A stretch of 64,000 nucleotides of DNA from Kitasatospora sp. MAA19. Its GTDB lineage: Bacteria; Actinomycetota; Actinomycetes; Streptomycetales; Streptomycetaceae. Below the pieces are notes generated by a model that searched no databases, was not told the origin of the DNA, and saw nothing but the letters and a program-made list of their open reading frames with translations. Positions 17,435 to 40,100 of this stretch are shown here, in pieces. A program made the position numbers and the translations under genes. Location of the stretch: positions 42,153 through 106,152 of the forward strand of contig NZ_JARXYZ010000029.1 in assembly GCF_029894125.1 (NCBI RefSeq), given 5' to 3'. Each line of letters opens with the position of its first letter. Position 1 is the first letter of the stretch.

Positions 17435-18979
17435 TCAGTGCATCTGGGCGAGGTACTCGTACTGGCTGGGCAGGCGCTTCAGGAGCTCGGCCGACTGGTC
17501 GCTCAGCAGCTGGAACTCCTTCTCCGCGCGGGTGGAGTCCTGCAGGGCGAGCGCGGGCGGGGCCTTGAGCTCGATGCCGCCGAGACCGAGCAGCATGGCC
17601 AGGTAGGAGTAGGACTCGAACCCGTGGAAGTGCGGGAAGATGGTGGCCTCCGTCGGCGGCTTGGCCTTCCACAGCTCGATCCGCTCGGCCAGGCCGTCGG
17701 GCATCACCCGGGTCTTGGCGTCCCGCCAGTAGGCGTTGTCCTCGCGGGCCGCGGCCTTGTAGTGCAGGACGAGGAACTCCCGTACGCCGTCGATGGTGTT
17801 GCCGACGATGCGGTTGTAGGAGCGGCGCAGCCCCGGGTCCCAGGTGGCGTCCGGGAAGTGCTTGACCAGCTCCTCGATGCCCTGCTGGATGAAGAAGATG
17901 CCGGTCGACTCCAGGGGCTCGACGAAGCCGCTGGACAGGCCGATCGCGACGCAGTTGTTGACCCAGGCGTTGCGGGTGCGGCCGATCCGCATCTTGATGT
18001 GGTTGGCCTCCAGGCCCTCCGCATCCGGGCCGATCTGGGCGCGCAGCGTGGCCTCGGCCTGCTCGGGCGTCGTGTACTCGTCGGAGTAGACGTAGCCGGT
18101 GCCGATGCGGCCGAACAGCGGGATGGTCCAGATCCAGCCGGCGTCCGAGGCGGTGGCGGTGGTGCACGGGCGCAGGCCGCGCTTCTCCATGTCGACCGGG
18201 ACGCGCAGCGCGACCGCGCGGTTGTTGGGCAGGGTGTCCTGGAAGGAGGTGAACGGCTCCTCCAGGGTCTGGTTGATCAGCAGGCCGCGGAAGCCGGTGC
18301 AGTCGAGGAACAGGTCGCCCTCGATCAGGCCGTGCTCCTTGGTGCGGACGCCGCTGATCCAGCCGCGCTCGTCCTGGACGACCTCGACGACGTCGTCCTC
18401 GATGTGCTTGGCGCCGCGCTCGGTGGCGTACTCGGAGAGGAAGTCGGCCAGCAGCGAGGCGTCGAACTGGTAGGCGTACGGGAACTGGGTGTCCTGCTCG
18501 GTGAGGGTGTCGCGCTCGGCCGAGTCGCCGCCCTCCTTGAAGTCCTGCTCGAAGAGGGTGCCGTCGAGGTAGCGCGGGGACTTCTCGGCGTCGCAGATCG
18601 CGGCCATCAGGAACACGTCCTGGTCGAAGCGGTCGCCGGAGCGGCTGTTCAGCCACCAGTCGGTGAGCGGGAGGCCGTCGACGACCCGGAGACGCTCGAA
18701 GGGGTGGTAGAAGTAGTGGCCCTTGCGCCGCCAGTTCTCGAATCGGATGCCCAGCTTGTAGGTGGCATTGCACTTGGGCATCCAGACGTGCTCCGGCAGG
18801 CCCAGGTAGTTGAAGAAATGCCGGACGGTACTGAAGGTCGCCTCACCGACCCCGATGGACTTGATTCGCTTGGATTCCACCAGCGTGACGGAAATGCGAT
18901 CGCCGAATGCGGCGCGCAGGTACGAGGCGGCCATCCAACCGGATGTCCCACCACCGACGATGACGACGTTGCCCAGCAT
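17435..18979 (-). CDS. tryptophan 5-halogenase-type flavin-dependent halogenase (PyrH-like)
   Basis: 514 residues. FAD-binding GGGTSGWMAASY lies at the N-terminus and the halogenase motif GWIWTIP at about 281-287. The catalytic Lys falls at residue 75 (NATYKLG) and the Glu at residue 354 (GFVEPLESTG), the same numbering as I recall for PyrH, and long stretches (GEATFSTVRHFF, FYHPFERLRVVDG, CTGFRGLLINQTL) match PyrH from memory. It should chlorinate free L-Trp at C5 using FADH2 from the reductase encoded two genes downstream. The start MLGNVVIVGGG was chosen by homology and the AGGA upstream; an in-frame extension of up to 57 residues is possible but lacks a good RBS. First gene of its operon. 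Confidence 0.9.
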   Translation of the reverse strand: MLGNVVIVGGGTSGWMAASYLRAAFGDRISVTLVESKRIKSIGVGEATFSTVRHFFNYLGLPEHVWMPKCNATYKLGIRFENWRRKGHYFYHPFERLRVVDGLPLTDWWLNSRSGDRFDQDVFLMAAICDAEKSPRYLDGTLFEQDFKEGGDSAERDTLTEQDTQFPYAYQFDASLLADFLSEYATERGAKHIEDDVVEVVQDERGWISGVRTKEHGLIEGDLFLDCTGFRGLLINQTLEEPFTSFQDTLPNNRAVALRVPVDMEKRGLRPCTTATASDAGWIWTIPLFGRIGTGYVYSDEYTTPEQAEATLRAQIGPDAEGLEANHIKMRIGRTRNAWVNNCVAIGLSSGFVEPLESTGIFFIQQGIEELVKHFPDATWDPGLRRSYNRIVGNTIDGVREFLVLHYKAAAREDNAYWRDAKTRVMPDGLAERIELWKAKPPTEATIFPHFHGFESYSYLAMLLGLGGIELKAPPALALQDSTRAEKEFQLLSDQSAELLKRLPSQYEYLAQMH

Positions 18980-19229
18980 TCCTGACCCTCTCAGCGGTCG
19001 TTCAACCCGGAGGACCGGGCTGTCCCATGGCTCGAAATCCTCCGACAGCGGCGCCATCGGAAACAGGCTTTTAAGTCTCAGCGGAAACACGCACTCCAGC
19101 GCCGCCCGGGCCTTCGCCGAGAGTTTTCCGACATGCCGAACAGCTGGCACCCGATGGTCGGGGATGCCAACTGTTCGGCGGAAGTCGCCGGAATTCGGCG
19201 GGGTGGCGCGGGCCCGGACGGGCCGGCGC
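18980..19229 (-). promoter_or_regulatory. halogenase operon leader and promoter region
   Basis: A 250-bp gap between the type II thioesterase stop and the halogenase start holds no convincing gene. It includes the hairpin at 19135-19179 and a relatively AT-rich patch (minus strand CTTAAAAGCC near 19075). Since the NRPS operon ends before it and the halogenase operon begins after it, a promoter is expected here, but I cannot pick a confident -35/-10 pair. Confidence 0.5.
19135..19179. terminator. 15-bp stem hairpin downstream of NRPS/TE operon
   Basis: Arms GCCGAACAGCTGGCA (19135-19149) and TGCCAACTGTTCGGC (19165-19179) pair at 14 of 15 positions with one G-T type mismatch; the 15-nt loop itself can pair CCC with GGG. 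On the minus strand it follows the thioesterase stop by about 50 bp. There is no long T-run, so it may be a factor-independent terminator of the GC-rich type or a regulatory palindrome for the halogenase promoter. Confidence 0.6.
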
Positions 19230-20000
19230 TCAGTCCCCGTCCAGCAGGTAGTCGTGCAGCAGCGAGATCACCCGGGCCCGCTGCGCGGTCAGGTAGAAGT
19301 GCCCGCCGGGCAGCACGTGGAAGGCGAACTCCTTGCCGGCCAGCGCCTCCCAGCCCCGGGCCCGCTCGACGCTCACCGTGACGTCGGAGTCCCCGGTGAA
19401 CACCACGACCCCGCAGTCCACCGGGCGCAGCGCGGTGGGCCGGTAGGAGTCGATCAGCAGGTAGTCGTTGCGCAGGATCGGCAGGACCATCTCCCGGATG
19501 TCCGGGTCGTCGAAGATCGACATCTGGGTCCCGCCGTGGCCCGCGACGGTGGCGAGCAGGTCGTCGTCGCCGCGCGGCCGGGCGGCCGCCCGCCCGGCCG
19601 CCGCGTCACCGGTTCCGCTCGGCGCCTGCGGCGGCGGGTACCCGGAGAGCACCAGCCGGGCCACCGGGAGGCCGTGCGCGTGCAGCGACTGCACGGTCTC
19701 GTACGCGAGCAGCGCACCCATGCTGTGGCCGAAGACGACCGTCTCGACGCCGGGGCGGTCGGTCTCCAGCAGCGCCTGCGTCAGCTCGGCCACCAGGGTC
19801 TCGGCGTCGTCGACGAAGGGGTCCTCGATCCGCTCCTCCCGCCCCGGGTACTGGACGAGTTGGAGCTCGACGGCCGCCGAGAGGTGGTTGGCCCAGGGCC
19901 GGTAGAAGCCGGCGCTGCCGCCGGCGTGCGGCAGGCAGACCAGCCGCCGGGTCGCCTCCGGGCGCGGCCGGGGGATCACCAGCCAGGGTTGGTCGTTCAC
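19230..20000 (-). CDS. type II thioesterase
   Basis: 256 residues, alpha/beta hydrolase. Nucleophile elbow GHSMGALLAYE, oxyanion region LPHAGGSAGFYRPW, and the catalytic His in LPGGHFYLT; a standard-length TEII. These enzymes hydrolyse wrong or stalled acyl groups from carrier proteins. The GTG start is 52 bp after the last NRPS, so it is the final gene of the assembly-line operon. It is unlikely to be the product-releasing enzyme, because TEIIs are editors and a better candidate (the PBP-like hydrolase) starts this operon. Confidence 0.9.
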   Translation of the reverse strand: MNDQPWLVIPRPRPEATRRLVCLPHAGGSAGFYRPWANHLSAAVELQLVQYPGREERIEDPFVDDAETLVAELTQALLETDRPGVETVVFGHSMGALLAYETVQSLHAHGLPVARLVLSGYPPPQAPSGTGDAAAGRAAARPRGDDDLLATVAGHGGTQMSIFDDPDIREMVLPILRNDYLLIDSYRPTALRPVDCGVVVFTGDSDVTVSVERARGWEALAGKEFAFHVLPGGHFYLTAQRARVISLLHDYLLDGD

Positions 20001-20052
20001 TCGGTCCCTTTCTGCCGTCGGCCCCGCGGGGCCGGGTTACCGGTGCGGCCGG

Positions 20053-23000
20053 TCATCCGCAGGCCCGGATGATCGCCCGCAGGGCCTCGTGCACGCCCTG
20101 GAGCAGGGCGGTGACGGCCGCGTCGTCGAACCGGCCGCCCGCGTGCACGCAGGACAGCTCCATCCGGCCGCCCTCGACCGCGGCGGCGACGTCCAGCTCG
20201 TAGGTCCGGGTCTCGGCCGGCTCGTGGTCGCCGCCGCCGTGGTCCAGGTGACGCAGGACCAGCCGGTCCCCCTCGGGCAGCTGGTTGTCCCACTGGCCGA
20301 GGTAGTTGAAGCCGATCCGGGCCCTGGGGGCGGGGACCCGCAGGTCCTCCCGGGCGGCGGCGTCCGCCGCCAGCCGCAGCACGCCGTGGCCGATGCCGCG
20401 GCGCGGCACGGCGCGCAGCCGGCGCTTGGCCGTCCGGACGGCGGCGGGCGGCGCGAGGTCCGCGGGCACGTCGAGCAGGACGGGGTAGATCGTGGTGAAC
20501 CAGCCGACGGTGCGGGACAGGTCGACGCCGTCCAGGATCTCCTCGCGGCCGTGCCCCTCCAGGTCGATCACGGTGCCGCCGTCGCCCGCGTGACCCTGGG
20601 CCGCGAGCGCCTGGGCGAGGGCGGTCAGCAGCACCTCGTGGACCTGTGCGCGCAGCGCGCCGGGCACCCGGCGCAGCAGCGCCTCCGTCTCGTCCACGGT
20701 CAGGGTGCGCCGCACGGTGCGGCGGTCGCCGAACCGGCCGGTGTCGACGGGCTCCCCGGCGGACTGCTCGACGGCTGCGGGCAGCGCCCGCCAGTGCGCG
20801 AGCTCGTCGTCGAAGCCGCCGGCCAGGGCGTGCTCGCGCAGCCGGCGCGACCACTGGCCGAAGGAGGTGGAGCGCGGGGCGAGCCGGACGGGCCGGCCGG
20901 CCGTCAGATCGGCGTAGGCGGAGCGCAGGTCGTCCAGCAGGATGCGCCAGGAGACGCCGTCCACCACCAGGTGGTGCGCGGTGAGGAACAGCCGGGCCGG
21001 GCGGTCCGGTCCGAGGTCGGCCAGGACGGCGCGCAGCAGCGGCCCGTCGGCCAGCCGCAGGCCCCGCTGGGCCTGCCGGAACGCCTCGGTGAGCCGCTCC
21101 TCGACGTCGTCCCCGGCACCGGCGAGGTCGAGCAGCCGGAAGTCCCAGCACCCGTCGGCCTGTTCCGCCACCTCCTGGGACCAGACCCCGGCGCCGTCGC
21201 GGGTGTAGCGGGCGCGCAGCATGTCATGCTGCGCGACCAGCGCGGCCAGGGCCGTGCGCAGGGCCTCGACGTCGGTGCCCGGGACGAGTTCGAACAGCAG
21301 GGACTGGTTGAAGTGGTCCGGGTTGACGGTGTGGTGCTCGAAGAACCACTGCTGCACGGCGGTCAGCGGGACGGGCCCGGTGCGGTACGGGTCCTCCTCG
21401 GCCGGCCCGGCGTCGCCCGTCCCGGCGACCTTGGCGAGCGCGGCGACGGTCTTGTGCTGGAAGAGGTCCCGGGCGGTGAAGTGCAGGCCCTCCTGGCGGG
21501 CCCGGGCGACCACCTGGGTGGAGAGGATGGAGTCGCCGCCGAGCAGGAAGAAGTCGTCCTCGGCGCCGACGTCCTCGACGCCCAGCACCGAGCGGAACAC
21601 CGCGGCCAGCGCGGTCTCCACCGGGCCGTCCGGCGGGGTGACGACGCGGGCCAGCGCCTCCCGGGCGTCCGGCAGGGCGCCCCGGTCGACCTTCCCGTTG
21701 GTGGTGAGCGGCATCCGGTCCATCGGGATCAGCGCGGCCGGCACCATGAAGGCGGGCAGTTCCTCGGTCAGCTCCGCGCGGACCGCGCGGACCGCCTCGC
21801 CTTGGTCGTGGCCGGGCGCGGCGACCAGGTAGCCGACGAGCTGCTTGCCGCGGTCGCTCTCGCGCACCACCACGGCGGCCTGCTCGATGGCGGGGTGGCG
21901 CTGCATGGCCGCCTCGATCTCGCCGGGCTCGACCCGGAAGCCGCGGATCTTGACCTGGTCGTCGGCGCGGCCGCGGAAGTCGATCCGCCCGTCCGGCAGC
22001 CAGGCGGCCAGGTCGCCGGTGCGGTAGAGCCGCGCCTTGGGGTCGTCGTCGAAGGGGTGCGGGACGAACCGCTGGCGGGTCAGTTCCGGGCGGCCCAGGT
22101 AGCCCTGGGCGACGCCGCGGCCGCCGAGGTGGATCTCGCCGGTGACGGCGGCCGGCACCGGGTTGCCGTGCGGGTCCAGCAGGTAGACCTCGGTGTTGGG
22201 CAGCGGCCGCCCGATCGACAGCCGGGTGCCGCCCTCCTCGGCCCGGACCTCGAACATGGTGGCGCCGACGGTGTTCTCGGTCGGGCCGTAGCCGTTGATG
22301 AAGCGGTGCACCCGCGACCACTTGCGGGCCAGGACGACCGGGCAGCGGTCGCCGACGGCGAGCACCACCGAGCCGGCGGGCAGCGCCTCGGGCTCGACCG
22401 CCGCCAGCGCCGCGGGCGGCAGCCCGAGGACGGTGGGCCGGCCGGCCGCCATGGTGCGCAGCTGCTCGCTGCCGAGCGCCTCGGACTCGTTCGCCGGGAT
22501 GGCGAGGACGGCGCCGGAGACCAGGGCCAGGAAGGTCTCCCAGACCGCGCCGTCGAAGCTGGGCGAGGAGAGCTGGCACACCGTGTTGTCGGGACCGGTG
22601 CCGACGATCAGCCGCGAGGCGTTGATCATGTTGGTCAGGCCGCCGTGGCCCAGCAGCACGCCCTTGGGCGTCCCGGTGGAGCCGGAGGTGTAGACGATGT
22701 ACGCGAGCGCGTCCGGCGCCACCGGCAGGCCCTCGGGCACCGCTCCGGTGTGCGCGTCGAGCTGCGGGCGCAGGTCCTCCAGGACCAGCGGCTCGGCCGC
22801 GGAGGCGGCGGAGTCGGCCGATCCGGCGAAGTCGGCGGCCAGCGAGCGCTGGGTGAACACGAACCGGGCGCCGGTCTCGCTCAGCATCAGCTCCCGGCGG
22901 GCGGCCGGGAAGCGCGGGTTCAGCGGCAGGAAGGCGGCGCCGGCCTTGAGCACCGCGAGGGTGGCGGCCACCTGGGCGGGGCCGCGCTCGCAGCAGATGC

Positions 23001-24696
23001 CCACGACGTCCCCGGGGCGGGTGCCGCGCTCGCGCAGCACCTGGGCCAACAGCCCGGACAGGCGGTCGAGTTCGGCGTAGCTGAGCTGCTCCTCGCCACG
23101 CACCACCGCGAGCTGGTCCGGACGTTCGGCGGCCCGCTTGGCCACCAGCAGGTGCACCGGGTCCTGCTCGGGGAAGGCCACCGGGTTGCGGGCCCAGTCG
23201 ACGGTGAGCCGGTGGTGCTCCTTCGGGTTGAGCAGGTCGAGCCGGCCCAGCTCCTGGTCGGGGTCGGCGGCGATCGAGCCGAGCAGGGTGGTCAGGTGGC
23301 CGGCGAAGCGGCGCACCGTCTCCTCGTCGTACAGGTCGGTGCTGTACTCCAGCGCCGACCAGAGGCTGCCGTCGGGGCGCTCCTCGAAGGCCACCACGAG
23401 GTCGAAGCCGGTGCTCGCCTGCGGCAGGGCGAGCTGCTCCATGGTCAGCCCCGGCAGGTCGAGCACCGCCTCGGGGGCGTTCTGCAGGACGATCAGCACC
23501 TGGGCGAGCGGCATCCGGCTGGGGTCGCGCTCGGGCTGGACGGCGTCCACCACCCGCTCGAACGGGACCTCCGCGTGGTCGAAGCCGGCCAGCACGGTGT
23601 CGCGGACCTGCCCGAGGAACTCCCGGAAGCCGAGGCCCGGTTCGATCCGGGCGCGCAGCACCAGCGTGTTGAGGAACAGCCCGACCAGGTCCGCCAGTTC
23701 GGGCTCGTCGCGGCCGGCCACCGGGGTGCCGACGGCGACGTCCTCCTGCCGGGAGAGCCGGGCGAGCAGCAGCTGGGTCGCCGCGGTGAGCGTCATGAAC
23801 AGCGTGGCCGCGGCGGACTCGGTGAGCTCGCGCAGCCCGGCGACGGTCTCGGCCGGGACGCTGAACTCGTGGAAGGCGCCCGCCCCGGTGGGCACGGCGG
23901 GGCGCTGCCGGTCGGTCGGCAGCTCCAGGACGGGGACGCCGTCGAGCTGCTTGCGCCAGTAGTCGAGCTGCTCGTCGAGCCGCCCGTCGGAGAGCCGCTC
24001 GCGCTGCCACACCGAGTAGTCCGCGTACTGCGGCCCCGGGGCGGGCAGGTCCGCCTCGCGCCCCTGCAGCGCGGCCGCGTAGGACTGGCCGAGCTCGCGG
24101 GTGACGATCGACAGCGACCAGCCGTCGTGCGCGATGTGGTGGATGCTCAGGACCAGCACGTGCTCGCGCTCGGAGAGCCGCACGAGGAGGGTCCGCAGCA
24201 CCGGGCCGGTCCGCAGGTCGAAGGGCCGGGCGGCCTCCTCGCGGACCAGCCGCAGCAGTTCGTCCTCGCGGTCCTCGGCCGTCCCGCCGCCGGCCTCCAC
24301 GACCGGCAGCGGGATGTCCACGCTCGGGTGCGGGATCTGCACCGGGACGCCGTCCACCTGGTCGTAGGTGGTGCGCAGCGCCTCGTGCCGGCCGACGACG
24401 GCGGCCAGCGCGCGGTGCAGCGCCGCGTGGTCGAGCTCGCCGCGCAGCCGCAGCGCGAAGGAGGAGTTGTAGCCGACCGCCTGCGGGTCGAACTCGTACA
24501 GGAACCACATCCGCTGCTGGGCGAAGGACATCGGCAGCGGGCGGCCGCGGTCGACCGGGCGCAGCGCGGTGCTCGCGGCGGCCGCCGGGGCGGGCGCCTC
24601 GGCGCCCGCCAGCCGGTCCCGCAGCAGGGCCCGCAGGTGCTCGGGCAGGGCCGCTATGCGGTCCTGGCGGGACGTGGACGTCTGGACTTCACTCAT
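20053..24696 (-). CDS. NRPS module 6: C-A-PCP-E (terminal)
   Basis: 1547 residues. C domain about 50-480 (LCL-type start MSFAQQRMWFLYEF, HHIAHDG); A domain about 500-1005 (VYTSGSTGTPKG, NGYGPTEN, YRTGDL, TTNGKVDRG); PCP about 1030-1090 (LLGGDSILS); epimerase about 1105-1540 (HHLVVDGVSW, EGHGRE, VGWFTTIYPV). Pocket residues by hand are D G W G L V G V G K; the many glycines suggest a large aromatic substrate such as tryptophan or 5-chlorotryptophan, a tentative reading. The protein ends after E with no thioesterase, so the finished chain ends in a D residue, the arrangement known for PBP-type cyclases. ATG 24696 lies 11 bp after the preceding NRPS stop. Confidence 0.92.
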   Translation of the reverse strand: MSEVQTSTSRQDRIAALPEHLRALLRDRLAGAEAPAPAAAASTALRPVDRGRPLPMSFAQQRMWFLYEFDPQAVGYNSSFALRLRGELDHAALHRALAAVVGRHEALRTTYDQVDGVPVQIPHPSVDIPLPVVEAGGGTAEDREDELLRLVREEAARPFDLRTGPVLRTLLVRLSEREHVLVLSIHHIAHDGWSLSIVTRELGQSYAAALQGREADLPAPGPQYADYSVWQRERLSDGRLDEQLDYWRKQLDGVPVLELPTDRQRPAVPTGAGAFHEFSVPAETVAGLRELTESAAATLFMTLTAATQLLLARLSRQEDVAVGTPVAGRDEPELADLVGLFLNTLVLRARIEPGLGFREFLGQVRDTVLAGFDHAEVPFERVVDAVQPERDPSRMPLAQVLIVLQNAPEAVLDLPGLTMEQLALPQASTGFDLVVAFEERPDGSLWSALEYSTDLYDEETVRRFAGHLTTLLGSIAADPDQELGRLDLLNPKEHHRLTVDWARNPVAFPEQDPVHLLVAKRAAERPDQLAVVRGEEQLSYAELDRLSGLLAQVLRERGTRPGDVVGICCERGPAQVAATLAVLKAGAAFLPLNPRFPAARRELMLSETGARFVFTQRSLAADFAGSADSAASAAEPLVLEDLRPQLDAHTGAVPEGLPVAPDALAYIVYTSGSTGTPKGVLLGHGGLTNMINASRLIVGTGPDNTVCQLSSPSFDGAVWETFLALVSGAVLAIPANESEALGSEQLRTMAAGRPTVLGLPPAALAAVEPEALPAGSVVLAVGDRCPVVLARKWSRVHRFINGYGPTENTVGATMFEVRAEEGGTRLSIGRPLPNTEVYLLDPHGNPVPAAVTGEIHLGGRGVAQGYLGRPELTRQRFVPHPFDDDPKARLYRTGDLAAWLPDGRIDFRGRADDQVKIRGFRVEPGEIEAAMQRHPAIEQAAVVVRESDRGKQLVGYLVAAPGHDQGEAVRAVRAELTEELPAFMVPAALIPMDRMPLTTNGKVDRGALPDAREALARVVTPPDGPVETALAAVFRSVLGVEDVGAEDDFFLLGGDSILSTQVVARARQEGLHFTARDLFQHKTVAALAKVAGTGDAGPAEEDPYRTGPVPLTAVQQWFFEHHTVNPDHFNQSLLFELVPGTDVEALRTALAALVAQHDMLRARYTRDGAGVWSQEVAEQADGCWDFRLLDLAGAGDDVEERLTEAFRQAQRGLRLADGPLLRAVLADLGPDRPARLFLTAHHLVVDGVSWRILLDDLRSAYADLTAGRPVRLAPRSTSFGQWSRRLREHALAGGFDDELAHWRALPAAVEQSAGEPVDTGRFGDRRTVRRTLTVDETEALLRRVPGALRAQVHEVLLTALAQALAAQGHAGDGGTVIDLEGHGREEILDGVDLSRTVGWFTTIYPVLLDVPADLAPPAAVRTAKRRLRAVPRRGIGHGVLRLAADAAAREDLRVPAPRARIGFNYLGQWDNQLPEGDRLVLRHLDHGGGDHEPAETRTYELDVAAAVEGGRMELSCVHAGGRFDDAAVTALLQGVHEALRAIIRACG

Positions 24697-24707
24697 GTCG
24701 GTTGCCC

Positions 24708-37186
<12,479 letters not shown>

Positions 37187-37190
<4 letters not shown>

Positions 37191-40100
37191 CGGTTGCTCC
37201 CCCGCGCGGCACCGCGCGTCGTCTTCCGGTCCGCCGGTGTCCGGCGCACGTCGTCGAGTACTTGCTTGCGGACCTGGTCCGCCAGGGCCGCCACGGTGCG
37301 GGCGGCGAACACGTGCCGCGCCGAGACACCGACGCCGAACACCTCCCGGATCCGGGCGGTGACCTGCAGCGTGAGGACCGAGTTGGCGCCGTGGTCGAAG
37401 ACGTTGTCCTCGGCTCCCACGACGGGCACGCCCAGCACCTCGGCCCAGATCCGGGCCAGGGCCTCCTCGGTCTCGTCACGCGGGGCGGTGGGCTCGGCGG
37501 CGGGCCGCTGTTCCACCGGTTCCGGCAGGGCCCGCCGGTCGATCTTGCCGCTCGTGGTCATCGGGAACGCGTCCAGGACGACGACGACCGGGGGGACCAT
37601 GTAGCCGGGCAGCCGCTCGGCGAGCCGGGCCCGGATCTTCTCCGGGTCGGCGACGCCGTCCGCGGGCACCACGTAGCCGGTCAGCACGGTCTGCCCGGAC
37701 GGCTGGGTCCGGGTGACCACCGCGGTCTGCTCGACCGTCTCGTCGTCGAGCAGCGCGGTCTCGATCTCGCCCAGCTCGATCCGGTAGCCGCGCACCTTGA
37801 CCTGGTTGTCGATCCGGCCGAGGAACTCGATCGTGCCGTCGGGCAGCCAGCGGACGAGGTCGCCGGTGCGGTACAGCCGCGCACCGGCGGTGGCGGCGAG
37901 GTGGTCCGGGACGAACCGCTCCTCGGTGAGCTCCGGCCGGCCCAGGTAGCCGCGGGCCACGCCGGCGCCGCCGACGAAGAGTTCGCCGGGGACGCCCACC
38001 GGGACGGGCTCGCGGCGCTCGTCGAGCACGTAGCCGGTGGTGTTGGCGATGGGCCGGCCGATCGAGGGCAGCCGCCCGACCGGGGCGTCCTCCTCCGACT
38101 CCAGCACCGTGCCGGTGGTGAGCACGGTGGTCTCGGTCGGGCCGTACAGGTTGGACAGCGAGAAGGCGGTGCCGCGCGGCAGCCGGCGGCGCACCACGTC
38201 GGCGCCGGTGAGGATGTGGCGCACCCGGCCCCGGTGGAGCGCGGGCTGGTCGAGCAGGGCCTCCAGGCGCGGCGCCGGGATGAGGATGAGGGTGATCTCC
38301 TGCTCGACGATCCAGCCGGCGAGCAGGTGCGGGTCCTCCAGGACGTGGTCGGGCACGAAGCTGATCTCGACGCCGCAGGCGAGGGCGCCCCACTGCTCCA
38401 GCACCGTGGGGTCGAAGCCGGGGGGCACCATCTGGGTGGCCCGGTCGCCCGGCCGGGCGTCGAAGAAGTCCCGGTACCAGTCGCAGAGATTGACCACCCC
38501 GCGGTGCTCGATCAGGACGCCCTTGGCCTTGCCGGTGGAGCCCGAGGTGTAGATCACGTACGCGAGGTCCGACGGGCCGACGGCGACCTCGGGCGGTCCG
38601 GTGTGCGCGCCGGGCTCGGCGTCCTCCACGTACAGCACCTCGACGCCGGCCGGCACCTGCGGGCCGGGCAGGTCCCGCTGGGTGAGGAGCACCGGCACCG
38701 CGGCGTCCTCGATCACGTAGGCCGTCCGGTCGTCGGGCAGTTCGGGGTCCAGCGGCAGGTAGGCGCCGCCGGCCTTGAGCACGGCGAGCTGGGCGATCGT
38801 CATCTCGGCGGCGCGCCGGGTGCGGACGCCGACGACGGTGCCCGGGCCGACCCCGCGGTCCACCAGCCGGTGGGCCAACGCGTTTGTCAGCGCGTCGAGT
38901 TCGGCGAAGGTCAGGGTGCGGTCCGCGGTCCGCACGGCCACGGCGTCCGGGGTACTGCGGGTCTGTTCGGCCACCAGCCCGTGGATGGTCTCCGTGTGGA
39001 ACCGGGCCTCGGTCGCGGTGGCGTTCCAGCCGGTGGTGACCAGCCGGCGCTCCTCCTCGACCATCAGCGGGAGTTCGTCGACGAGCCGGTCCGGGTCGGC
39101 CGCCATGCCCTCCAGCAGCACGGTGAGGTGGCCGGCGATCCGGGCGACGGTCTCCGGGTCGAAGAGCGCCGTGCTGTACTCGACCAGGCCGCCGAGCCGG
39201 CCGTCCCGCTCCTCGAACTCGAAGCCGATGTCGAACAGCGCGTGCATCCGCGGCAGCGCGGTCTCCTCGACCCGCAGGCCGTCGGGGCCGGGGAGCACGT
39301 CCTGGGCCCGCTTCAGCATCAGCGCGGCCTGGATCAGCGGCGTGCGGCTGGGGTCGCGGTCCGGCTTGAGCTCGTCGATCAGCCGGTCGTACGGCAGGTG
39401 CTGGTGGGTGAAGGCGTCCAGGACGCCCTGCCGGACGTCGGCCAGGAAGGCGCCGACGGTCGTCTCCGGGGTGGTCCGGGCGCGCAGCACCAGCGTGTTC
39501 ACGAAGAAGCCGAGCACGTCCTCGAGTTCGCTGTGCTCACGGCCGGAGACGATGGTGCCGACCGCGACGTCACGCTGGCGCGCGTAGCGGGAGAGCAGCA
39601 GCTGGACGCCCGCCGTGAGCGCGGTGAACAGGGTGATGCCCTCCCGGCGGCAGAGCCGGGTGAGGGCGGCCACCAGCTCGGGGCCGAGCTCGAAGGGGTG
39701 GCCGGCGCCCCGGGTCGCGCGGGTGGCGGGCCGGGGCCGGTCGGTGGGCAGCTCCAGCGGTACCACGCCGTCGAGTTGGCGCTTCCAGTAGGCGAGGTCG
39801 GCGGCCTCCCGCTCGCCGCGCTCGCCGTGCTGGTGCACCGCGAAGTCGGCGTACTGCAGTGGCAGCGGGCTCAGCGAGGCGGGCCGGCCGGTGGCCTCCT
39901 GGTCGAGCAGGGCGACGAGTTCCCGGGCCATCACCTCCTTGGACCAGCCGTCGGTGACGATGTGGTGCATGTCCAGGACGAGCAGGTGCTCGGCGTCGCC
40001 CAGCCGGATCAGCCACGGACGCAGCAGCGGGCCGCCGCGCAGGTCGAAGGAGCGGCTCAGCTCGGTGCGCAGCAGCGCGTCGAGCTCCTCGGCGCGCCCC

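Noticed and set aside
18980..19150. N-terminal extension of the halogenase by up to 57 residues
   Set aside because: PyrH-type proteins begin a few residues before the VVIVGGG motif; the extension has no good RBS and overlaps the hairpin region.
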